From an uncultured Solirubrobacterales bacterium (GTDB lineage: Bacteria > Actinomycetota > Thermoleophilia > Solirubrobacterales > Solirubrobacteraceae), in NCBI GenBank assembly GCA_937973575.1, contig CALJKH010000018.1, positions 1 through 9,666 of the forward strand: 9,666 bases of DNA, read 5' to 3'. Position numbers and translations under genes: made by a program. Positions within the stretch are counted from its first letter, which is position 1; every line of letters begins with the position of its first letter. Of this stretch, positions 1-6,513 are shown piece by piece. Under the pieces are notes generated by a model that worked only from the letters and a program-made list of their open reading frames with translations, did no database searches and was not told where the DNA came from.

Positions 1-28
1 CTTTCCCTACACGACGCTCTTCCGATCT
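1..28 (+). other. Illumina adapter remnant (non-genomic)
   Basis: These 28 bases match, base for base, the 3' portion of the 33-base Illumina TruSeq read-1 primer/universal adapter, beginning CTTTCCCTACACGACG and ending CTCTTCCGATCT. The final T at 28 is the usual T-overhang ligation base, so genomic sequence should begin at 29. The junction falls inside the minus-strand ogt reading frame, which runs on into the adapter for a few nonsense residues (DRKSVV) and stops at an adapter-encoded TAG (9-7). This is a sequencing or assembly artefact at a contig end, not a biological element. The match is made from memory of the adapter sequence but is complete over the whole stretch. Confidence 0.97.
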
Positions 29-288
29 ACCCGTGGATCCGGCAGCAGCGGGAGATCAAAATGTTCAATCTGGCCGTCAAACCAGGCCCGAAGCTGATTC
101 TTTGCGCCCGTGATCAAATCTGAGCGGGCGTGGGCCGTGGAATCGGCTCCGGTGCGGGGCAGATCCAACTGGGCTGCAGCTTCCGGGTCCTCGCAATCCC
201 AAGCAATCCGGGCGATTCCTCCACTTGTGGCAAAGATAACCAGCGTGCCAAGCGGTGATTCGAGTGTGTCCCAGTTGAGTGTGTTCAT
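29..288 (-). CDS. ogt: Methylated-DNA--[protein]-cysteine S-methyltransferase, N-terminal part (3' truncated)
   Basis: This is the N-terminal 87 residues of what is probably an Ogt-type O6-alkylguanine DNA alkyltransferase. That family repairs O6-methylguanine and O4-methylthymine by moving the alkyl group to its own cysteine in a one-shot reaction. The visible part has the family's N-terminal ribonuclease-H-like domain pattern: ESPLGTLVIFATSGGIARI at about residues 10-28, then a helix with LITGAKNQLRAWFDG (58-72) and FDLPLLPDPRV (77-87), which normally leads into the DNA-binding domain. The catalytic PCHR motif lies beyond the junction and is missing, so activity cannot be judged. The ATG at 288-286 puts SPLG at residue 11, as in relatives; the open frame upstream lies opposite gltB and is not used. 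No Shine-Dalgarno sequence precedes the ATG. The gene is divergent from gltB. Ada-type or other MGMT members are possible alternatives. Confidence 0.85.
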
Positions 289-302
289 GACGAGAAGAAG
301 AG

Positions 303-308
303 AGAATA
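303..308 (-). promoter_or_regulatory. Possible -10 element for ogt, short-leader transcript
   Basis: Read on the minus strand, TATTCT lies 14 bases before the ogt ATG. A start site the usual 6-7 bases downstream would give a leader of only a few bases, which fits the lack of any Shine-Dalgarno sequence there. No convincing -35 box sits at 16-18 bases upstream. This is an inference from spacing alone. Confidence 0.25.
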
Positions 309-369
309 GGAACTGGCGCATTCCACGCCTGTGCCAAACCCATTTTCCGGGTAAACTGCCCGTTGCCGC

Positions 370-375
370 TATTAA
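370..375 (+). promoter_or_regulatory. Possible -10 element for gltBD
   Basis: TATTAA lies 39 bases before the gltB ATG in the 126-base ogt-gltB divergent gap (289-414) and is one of the few AT-rich hexamers there. A start about 6-7 bases downstream would leave a leader of roughly 33 bases that includes the ribosome site. No good -35 match is visible at standard spacing, so the site may depend on an activator or may be a chance match. I see no other operator or riboswitch in the gap. Confidence 0.25.
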
Positions 376-407
376 AACCCGCGCCGACGCGCCGGACGAC
401 CACCAGT

Positions 408-414
408 AGGAAAG
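408..414 (+). promoter_or_regulatory. Ribosome binding site of gltB
   Basis: AGGAAAG directly precedes the gltB ATG at 415. The AGGA core is only 3 bases from the start, which is closer than usual. It still supports this start because no other in-frame start near the conserved GLYDPSYEHDACG block has a better site. Confidence 0.5.
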
Positions 415-3400
415 ATGGAACCCACGACGCGACCCGGCCGGGCCGGGCTCTACGACCCAAGTTACGAACACGACGCCTGTGGCGTCGCATTTGTCGCGCA
501 GCTGGTCGGTCCGCCAAGCCATGGTGTGGTTGAGCGTGCACTTGTGGCCCTCGCAAACCTTGAGCATCGTGGTGCGGCTGGTGCTGACCCGGACACCGGC
601 GACGGCGCTGGCATCCTGCTCCAAACTCCTGACAAGTTCCTCAGATCAGCCTTTGATGCTGTCCTGCCCGAGCTTGGGAGCTACGGAGTTGGCCAGATCT
701 TCCTTCCGCGTGATGACCGCCGCAGGGCAGAGCTTGAGTCGATGGTCGAGCGGATCATCGGCGAGGAAGGCCAAGCGGTTCTTGACTGGCGCAATGTTCC
801 GGTTGATCGTCGCCACTGCGGTGAGACTGCGCTCGCCTCAGCGCCAGCAATCCGTCAGGTCCTTGTTGGCGCTGCAGCCGACATCGCTGACCAGGACGAG
901 TTTGAGCGCCGCCTCTATGTGATCCGGCGCCGGATCGAGAAGGAGGCAGGGGAGGCCCTCGCCATCGCAAGCCTCTCTTCCCGCACTCTCGTCTACAAGG
1001 GCATGCTCACATCGCCACAGCTTCCTGGCTACTTCCCAGACCTTCGCGACCCCCTTATGGAGACGAAGCTGGCTGTTGTCCACTCCCGCTTCTCCACCAA
1101 CACCTTCCCGTCATGGGAACTTGCACACCCGTACCGAATGATCGCCCACAACGGAGAGATCAACACACTCCGAGGGAACGTCAACTGGATGCGCGCGCGT
1201 GAGAGCCAGATGGCCAGCGAGCTGTTCGGCGATGACATCGCCAAGGTGCTTCCTGCGGTTCGCCCAGGCGGCAGCGACTCAGCTTCATTGGACAACGTTT
1301 TCGAGCTGCTCGTCCACTCAGGACGGTCGCTTCCGCACGCAGCGATGATGATGATCCCTGAGGCTTATAAGGGCAATGAGCGAATCAGCGCTGATGTAGA
1401 GGCCTTCTACGACTTCCACGGCAGCATGATCGAGCCTTGGGATGGCCCTGCGGCGGTTGTCTTCACAGATGGTCGCTCGATTGGCGCGACTCTTGATCGC
1501 AACGGACTCCGTCCTGGTCGCTGGGCTCAGACCTCTGACGGCATGGTGATCATGGCCTCTGAGGCAGGCGTTCTTCCAGTTGAGCCAGAGCACATCGTCC
1601 GCAAGGGACGCTTGGAGCCAGGTCGCCTGTTCATGGTTGATGTGGACGCTGGGCGCATCGTTGAAGACGATGAAGTCAAGGCTTCAGTTGCTGGTGCGCA
1701 GCCTTACGGCGAATGGCTCAAGGAATGCACTGTCACTCTCGCTGATCTTCCCGAGAAGGAGCCAAAGCTCCCTCGTGAAGAGCCACTGCGCCTCCGTCAG
1801 CTTGCCTTTGGTTACACGCAGGAGGACATGCGCCTTGTAATCGCTCCAATGGCTGCTGCCGGTGAAGAGCCAACAGCTTCAATGGGCAACGATGCCTCGC
1901 TCGCTGTCCTGTCTGACCGCCAGCCGCTCCTCTTTGGCTACTTCAAGCAGCTCTTTGCTCAGGTTACGAACCCGCCGATTGATCCGATCCGCGAAGCGGT
2001 CGTGATGAGCCTTTCAAGCGCAGTTGGTAGCGAGGGCAACCTCCTCGAGGATGGCCCCGCGCACGCCCACCAGATTCTTGTTGACCAGCCAGTACTTCGC
2101 AACGACGAGCTGGAGAAGATCCGCCAGATCGATCGCGACAACTTCAAGTCAGTGCTGCTTGACGCGACCTGGCAGGTTTGGGAAGGCAAGGCAGGACTTG
2201 AGGCCCGCCTCGGAACTCTCTGTGCTGAGGCTGACGCTGCAATCGCTGGAGGGGCCAACATCCTCATCCTCTCTGACCGCGCAGTGGGAGCCGACAGGGT
2301 GCCGATTCCTTCGTTGCTCGCCACATCTTCGATTCATCACCACCTTGTGCGCTCTGGCACCCGCCTCCGCGCTGGACTTGTTGTCGAGACAGGCGAGCCA
2401 CGCGGCGTCCACGACATCGCGACCCTGATCGGCTTCGGTGCAGCTGCTGTCAACCCGTACCTGATGTTCGAGTCAATTGATGAGCTCAGCGAGCGAATGC
2501 TGCTTCCGGTTGACCTTGACAGAGACGAGGCTGAGAAGCGGATCGTCAAGGCAATCGGTAAGGGCCTCCTGAAGACGATGTCGAAGATGGGCATCTCAAC
2601 CATTTCGTCCTACTGCGGCGCTCAGATCTTCGAGGCTGTTGGCCTTGACGAGGAACTCGTCGACAAGCACTTCACCGGCACTGCCTCACGCATTGGTGGC
2701 ATTGGCCTTGATGTCCTTGCTGAGGAATCGCTTGAGCGTCACTTCCGAGCATGGCCAAGCAGCGACCGCGACCAGCTTCCAGTTGGTGGCTTCCTGCAGT
2801 GGCGTAAGGAAGGGGAACACCATGTTTGGAACCCCGATTCAATCGCCAAGCTTCAGCATGCTGTTAACACCGAGGGCGACGATGGTTTTGCCACTTATCG
2901 CGAGTGGGCTGCTCATGTGAACGGCGAATCAAGCCGCAGAGCGCTACTCCGCGGCCTCCTCCGACTCAAGAACAGCGGCCAGACGGTCCCACTTGACGAA
3001 GTTGAAGCAGCGACTGAGATCGTCAAGCGCTTCTCAACTGGCGCGATGTCCCTTGGTTCAATCTCTCCTGAGTCGCACGAGTCACTCGCGATTGCGATGA
3101 ACCGGATCGGCGGCAGGTCGAACACCGGTGAGGGTGGCGAGGACCCCAAGCGCTTTGTCCGTGACGACTCCGGTGACCTTCGGCGTTCGTCAATCAAGCA
3201 GGTTGCATCGGGTCGGTTCGGTGTTACTGCGCATTACCTCGCAAACGCTGACCAAATCCAGATCAAGATGGCTCAGGGCGCAAAGCCCGGCGAGGGCGGG
3301 CAGCTGCCCGGCCACAAGGTGGACGACTACATCGCGTACCTCCGCCACTCAACCCCGGGTGTTGGCCTGATCAGCCCACCGCCTCACCACGACATCTACT

Positions 3401-4929
3401 CAATTGAGGACCTCAAGCAGCTGATCTACGACCTTCGCTGCGCAAACCCAGACGCTGAGATCAGCGTCAAGCTCGTGTCCGAGGTAGGCGTTGGAACGAT
3501 TGCCGCTGGTGTAGCCAAGGCGAACTCTGACCACATCGTGATCGCCGGTTACGACGGTGGCACCGGGGCTTCTCCACAGTCCTCAATCCATAGCGCTGGC
3601 CTCCCATGGGAGCTTGGTATCGCCGAGACTCAGCAGACCCTGCTTGCTAACGACCTCCGCAGCCGCGTCGTCCTCCAAGTTGACGGGCAGATGAAGACCG
3701 GCCGTGATGTCGTCATCGCAGCACTTCTTGGTGCTGACGAGATGGGCTTCAGCACCGCACCGTTGATCGCAATGGGTTGCATCCTGATGCGCGTTTGCCA
3801 CCTCAACACCTGCCCAGTTGGAATCGCCACTCAGGACCCTGAGCTGCGTCGCCGCTTCCGTGGCACTCCTGAGCATGTCGTCAAGTACCTCTTCTGGGTT
3901 GCTGAGGAAGTGCGTGAGCTGATGGCCTCTCTTGGAGTACGCACCTTCGACGAGATGATCGGCCGGGTTGAGCTGCTTGAGATGGATCCAGCGATCGACC
4001 ACTGGAAGGCCAACGGCGTTGACCTTTCGCGCATGCTCGCGAAGCCAGAGATTGAGGCAGGAGCACCACTCCACCGAGTTCGCGGCCAGGACCCAGTGCT
4101 AGGCGATGCTCTTGATTGGGAGATCACTGCAGCTGCAGCTCCAGCGCTTGAGCGTGGGGAACGTGTTCGCCTTGATCGCCGTGTCCGTAATGTCAACCGC
4201 ACGGTTGGCGGCATCCTCTCCGGTCAAGTCGCACGCCGCCACGGCTCAGAGGGCCTTGCCGAGGGCTTGATCGAGGTCCACTTCAAGGGGTCCGCAGGTC
4301 AGAGCTTTGGCGCTTGGCTTGCCAAGGGTGTCAGCTTCGACCTTGAAGGCGAGACAAACGACTACACAGGCAAGGGCCTTTCAGGCGGCCTCTTGACCGT
4401 TCGTCCTCCAGAGGGCGCTGGCTACCTTGCCGAGGAGAGCGTGATCATCGGTAACACCGCGCTGTACGGCGCAACCTCAGGTCGCGCGTTCTTCCGCGGT
4501 CTTGCAGGTGAGCGCTTCGCGGTTCGTAACTCGGGCGCAACAGCTGTTGTCGAGGGCGTCGGCGACCACGGGTGCGAATACATGACCGGTGGCCGCGTAG
4601 CTGTCCTTGGCCCAACTGGCCGTAACTTCGCAGCTGGCATGAGCGGTGGCATCGCCTATGTATTGGACACAGACGGCAAGTTCGCGTCCCGCTGCAACTC
4701 TGAACTGGTTGACCTTGACCCAGTGGGCGAGCACGATGAGGCCGAGCTTCACGCGATGGTCTCTGAGCATGCTGAGCGGACTGGCTCGGCTGTGGCAAGG
4801 CGCCTGCTCACTGGCTGGGACTCAGCAATCGGGTCGTTCGTCAAGGTGATGCCGCGTGACTTCAAGCGCGCTCTGGCCGAGAAGGCAGCTGAAGGAGCTA
4901 ACCAGGAAGGTGTGCACGCTGATGGGTGA
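415..4929 (+). CDS. gltB: Glutamate synthase large (alpha) subunit
   Basis: This 1504-residue protein is the large subunit of glutamate synthase (GOGAT). It hydrolyses glutamine and channels the ammonia to 2-oxoglutarate, making glutamate in the GS-GOGAT nitrogen-assimilation route in the cytoplasm. The domain order is complete. A 21-residue propeptide precedes the expected nucleophile Cys22 (HDACGVAF) of the class-II glutaminase, whose GSDS (286-289 region) and HNGEIN (245-250) blocks are present. A central domain follows. The FMN/synthase barrel has FSTGAMSLGS (873-882), GEGGEDPK (905-912) and DGGTGASP (1047-1054). The 3Fe-4S cysteines are Cys1122, Cys1128 and Cys1133 in C-x5-C-x4-C spacing. 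A C-terminal GXGXG beta-helix domain follows (about 1240-1450). Length is typical of bacterial GltB. It overlaps gltD by 8 bases, so the pair is surely one operon. No frameshift or missing key residue was seen. Confidence 0.97.
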   Translation: MEPTTRPGRAGLYDPSYEHDACGVAFVAQLVGPPSHGVVERALVALANLEHRGAAGADPDTGDGAGILLQTPDKFLRSAFDAVLPELGSYGVGQIFLPRDDRRRAELESMVERIIGEEGQAVLDWRNVPVDRRHCGETALASAPAIRQVLVGAAADIADQDEFERRLYVIRRRIEKEAGEALAIASLSSRTLVYKGMLTSPQLPGYFPDLRDPLMETKLAVVHSRFSTNTFPSWELAHPYRMIAHNGEINTLRGNVNWMRARESQMASELFGDDIAKVLPAVRPGGSDSASLDNVFELLVHSGRSLPHAAMMMIPEAYKGNERISADVEAFYDFHGSMIEPWDGPAAVVFTDGRSIGATLDRNGLRPGRWAQTSDGMVIMASEAGVLPVEPEHIVRKGRLEPGRLFMVDVDAGRIVEDDEVKASVAGAQPYGEWLKECTVTLADLPEKEPKLPREEPLRLRQLAFGYTQEDMRLVIAPMAAAGEEPTASMGNDASLAVLSDRQPLLFGYFKQLFAQVTNPPIDPIREAVVMSLSSAVGSEGNLLEDGPAHAHQILVDQPVLRNDELEKIRQIDRDNFKSVLLDATWQVWEGKAGLEARLGTLCAEADAAIAGGANILILSDRAVGADRVPIPSLLATSSIHHHLVRSGTRLRAGLVVETGEPRGVHDIATLIGFGAAAVNPYLMFESIDELSERMLLPVDLDRDEAEKRIVKAIGKGLLKTMSKMGISTISSYCGAQIFEAVGLDEELVDKHFTGTASRIGGIGLDVLAEESLERHFRAWPSSDRDQLPVGGFLQWRKEGEHHVWNPDSIAKLQHAVNTEGDDGFATYREWAAHVNGESSRRALLRGLLRLKNSGQTVPLDEVEAATEIVKRFSTGAMSLGSISPESHESLAIAMNRIGGRSNTGEGGEDPKRFVRDDSGDLRRSSIKQVASGRFGVTAHYLANADQIQIKMAQGAKPGEGGQLPGHKVDDYIAYLRHSTPGVGLISPPPHHDIYSIEDLKQLIYDLRCANPDAEISVKLVSEVGVGTIAAGVAKANSDHIVIAGYDGGTGASPQSSIHSAGLPWELGIAETQQTLLANDLRSRVVLQVDGQMKTGRDVVIAALLGADEMGFSTAPLIAMGCILMRVCHLNTCPVGIATQDPELRRRFRGTPEHVVKYLFWVAEEVRELMASLGVRTFDEMIGRVELLEMDPAIDHWKANGVDLSRMLAKPEIEAGAPLHRVRGQDPVLGDALDWEITAAAAPALERGERVRLDRRVRNVNRTVGGILSGQVARRHGSEGLAEGLIEVHFKGSAGQSFGAWLAKGVSFDLEGETNDYTGKGLSGGLLTVRPPEGAGYLAEESVIIGNTALYGATSGRAFFRGLAGERFAVRNSGATAVVEGVGDHGCEYMTGGRVAVLGPTGRNFAAGMSGGIAYVLDTDGKFASRCNSELVDLDPVGEHDEAELHAMVSEHAERTGSAVARRLLTGWDSAIGSFVKVMPRDFKRALAEKAAEGANQEGVHADG
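4904..4910 (+). promoter_or_regulatory. Ribosome binding site of gltD, inside gltB
   Basis: AGGAAGG lies 11 bases before the gltD ATG at 4922, inside the last codons of gltB. It selects this ATG over the in-frame upstream ATG at 4856, which would add 22 residues with no family resemblance. Confidence 0.6.
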
Positions 4930-6388
4930 AGTTGGCGGTTTCCTCAAGATCGAACGCGCTGACTTCATCAAGCGTGACCCTTCCGAACGTGTTGGCGACT
5001 ACGACCAGTACTTCGATCTTCGCCCAGAGCCAGAACTGCGCGAGCAGGGAGCCCGCTGCATGGACTGCGGTGTTCCCTTCTGCCACGAAGGTTGCCCACT
5101 CGGCAACCTGATCCCAGAGTGGAATGACCTCGTCTACCGAGGCAAGTGGCGCGAGGCTCTCGACGCGCTTCACCTGACAAACAACTTCCCTGAGTTCACA
5201 GGCCGCATCTGCCCAGCTCCGTGTGAGTCTTCCTGCGTTTTGGCGATCAACTCCGACCCGGTTTCGATTGAGCAGATCGAGCTTTCGATTGTTGAGCGCG
5301 GGTTCGATGAGGGTTGGATCGTCGCTGAGCCGCCCGCCCACGAGACCGGGCGCAAGATCGCTGTTGTCGGTTCGGGCCCTGCAGGCCTCGCTGTTGCACA
5401 GGAACTGCGCCGACTTGGGCACGGCGTGACTGTCTTTGAGCGCGACGAGGGGCCAGGCGGACTACTCCGATTCGGCGTGCCGGACGCCAAGCTGCCGAAG
5501 AACATCATTGACCGCCGTATCAAGCTCCTTGAAGAGGAAGGCATCGAGTTTCGCTTTGGAGTTGAGATTGGCGTTGACATTGAGGCGCAGCAACTCCGCG
5601 ACGACCACGACGCAGTTGTCGTCGCAATCGGCAGCAGGGTCCACCGCGACATGGAGACAGAAGGCCGCCAGAACGATGGCATCCACTTCGCAATGGACTA
5701 CCTCTACCAACGCAACCGTGCTGTAGCTACAGCCGACGGCCGTGAGTCACGCGCAGCAGACCATGTGATCAGCGCCAAGGGCAAGAAGGTTGTGGTTATT
5801 GGCGGTGGCGACACTGGAATGGACTGCATCAGCAACGCCCTGCGTGAAGGCGCTGAGGAAGTAACTCTGCTCGATGTCTATGGCGAACTGCCAGAGTCAG
5901 GCCGTGACGAGAGCACGCCTTGGCCGATGAGCCCAAAGCGGACCAAGTCAACCTACGCTCTCGATGAGGGCGGTAAGCGCCAATGGGGCACAGAGGTAAC
6001 AGCATTCGAGGGTGAGGGCGGCAAGCTGACCAAGGTTCACGCCCACAAGGTCGAGGGCCCATCCTCACGCGAGCTCGTTGCAGTCCCGGGTAGCGAGCAG
6101 ATTCTTGACGCAGACCTTGCTCTGATTGCGATTGGCTTCACCCACGCAGAGCACGGGGGACTTGTCGAGCAGCTTGGCCTCTCACTTGACGCACGTGGAA
6201 ATCTCAAGGCCCCGGTCTTCAGCAGTTCAGTTGACGGCGTTTTCGCCTGCGGTGACGCCCGAACTGGGCAGTCCCTTGTAGTCACGGCAATCGCGGAGGG
6301 TCGCCGCTGTGCGCGGCTCGTCAACCGGCACCTTGGCGGCGAGCCAACGCCGGCCGACCGTGATCGCATCGCAGTTGACTCACGCTGA
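4922..6388 (+). CDS. gltD: Glutamate synthase small (beta) subunit, NADPH-dependent
   Basis: This 488-residue flavoprotein takes electrons from NADPH through FAD and hands them, via two 4Fe-4S clusters, to the FMN in GltB. The N-terminal cluster domain shows Cys46, Cys49, Cys54 and Cys58 (CMDCGVPFCHEGC) and Cys97, Cys101 and Cys105 (CPAPCESSC). The FAD Rossmann motif GSGPAG is at 150-155, followed by GGLLRFGVPDAKLPK. The NADPH motif GGGDTG is at 294-299, and the C-terminal FAD motif GVFACGDARTGQS starts at 439. All are intact. The ATG at 4922 overlaps the gltB stop (ATGGGTGA), which implies translational coupling and matched subunit amounts. The length matches actinobacterial GltD. Related small subunits act in other pathways (for example dihydropyrimidine dehydrogenase or Fe-S oxidoreductases), but the adjacency to gltB settles the call. 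Confidence 0.97.
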   Translation: MGEVGGFLKIERADFIKRDPSERVGDYDQYFDLRPEPELREQGARCMDCGVPFCHEGCPLGNLIPEWNDLVYRGKWREALDALHLTNNFPEFTGRICPAPCESSCVLAINSDPVSIEQIELSIVERGFDEGWIVAEPPAHETGRKIAVVGSGPAGLAVAQELRRLGHGVTVFERDEGPGGLLRFGVPDAKLPKNIIDRRIKLLEEEGIEFRFGVEIGVDIEAQQLRDDHDAVVVAIGSRVHRDMETEGRQNDGIHFAMDYLYQRNRAVATADGRESRAADHVISAKGKKVVVIGGGDTGMDCISNALREGAEEVTLLDVYGELPESGRDESTPWPMSPKRTKSTYALDEGGKRQWGTEVTAFEGEGGKLTKVHAHKVEGPSSRELVAVPGSEQILDADLALIAIGFTHAEHGGLVEQLGLSLDARGNLKAPVFSSSVDGVFACGDARTGQSLVVTAIAEGRRCARLVNRHLGGEPTPADRDRIAVDSR

Positions 6389-6426
6389 TCAATAGCTGAT
6401 TGCGCAAACGCGCCTAACTTGAAGTT

Positions 6427-6444
6427 GTGTGGCGCACATCACAC
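6427..6444 (+). repeat. Inverted repeat GTGTG-N8-CACAC, possible operator
   Basis: Two perfect 5-base arms, GTGTG at 6427-6431 and CACAC at 6440-6444, flank 8 bases upstream of the acylase gene. The size and symmetry suit a dimeric repressor or activator site, and it lies just before a TAGGGT hexamer that could be a -10 box. The spacing differs from the CRP consensus (TGTGA-N6-TCACA). Function is inferred from symmetry and position only. Confidence 0.35.
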
Positions 6445-6454
6445 GAAACAGGTG

Positions 6455-6460
6455 TAGGGT
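6455..6460 (+). promoter_or_regulatory. Possible -10 element for the acylase gene
   Basis: TAGGGT fits the loose TAnnnT form common for actinobacterial -10 boxes. A start about 6-7 bases downstream would give a leader of about 47 bases holding the hairpin at 6473-6493 and the ribosome site. The -35 region would overlap the GTGTG/CACAC repeat, with no consensus -35 sequence, which would suit a regulated promoter. Tentative. Confidence 0.3.
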
Positions 6461-6472
6461 CTTCACATTGAC

Positions 6473-6493
6473 ATGCAGTCATTCCGGCTGCAT
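6473..6493 (+). repeat. Small hairpin in the acylase leader
   Basis: ATGCAG at 6473-6478 pairs perfectly with CTGCAT at 6488-6493 around a 9-base loop. The stem ends 6 bases before the AGAGGAGA ribosome site and no U-run follows, so it is not an intrinsic terminator. It could be a DNA operator or an mRNA structure affecting translation or stability. A six-base stem can also arise by chance. Confidence 0.35.
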
Positions 6494-6497
6494 CTTG

Positions 6498-6505
6498 AGA
6501 GGAGA
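6498..6505 (+). promoter_or_regulatory. Ribosome binding site fixing the acylase GTG start
   Basis: AGAGGAGA is a near-perfect Shine-Dalgarno sequence whose AGGAG core (6500-6504) ends 9 bases before GTG at 6514. It marks this GTG as the start and places a full signal peptide at the N-terminus. Confidence 0.8.
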
Positions 6506-6513
6506 CATACAAA

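Noticed and set aside
110..409. Plus-strand open frame covering the ogt gene and the divergent gap
   Set aside because: It is antisense to a recognised conserved domain, has no ribosome site and resembles no protein I know.
289..624. Upstream in-frame extension of the minus-strand ogt reading frame, with start codons opposite gltB
   Set aside because: The extra 112 residues have no family resemblance, lie opposite the conserved start of gltB, and would put the SPLG block far from the N-terminus. The ATG at 288 gives the normal layout.
3583..4798. Several long minus-strand frames opposite gltB (and similar ones opposite gltD and the acylase)
   Set aside because: They are low-complexity Arg/Ser/Pro-rich or Leu/Val-rich mirror frames of a strongly conserved gene, with no ribosome sites and no recognisable domains.
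6402..6413. GCGC-AAAC-GCGC hairpin after gltD as a terminator
   Set aside because: The stem is only four pairs and no U-run follows; it is too weak to call.
6426..6443. CRP-type site TGTG...TCACA upstream of the acylase
   Set aside because: The half-sites are separated by 8 rather than 6 bases and the left half lacks the A of TGTGA. It is kept only as a generic inverted repeat.
6468..6496. TTGACA at 6468-6473 as a consensus -35 box for the acylase gene
   Set aside because: At 17-base spacing the -10 position is CATCTT, a poor match, and transcription would then start within the Shine-Dalgarno sequence, leaving no usable ribosome site.
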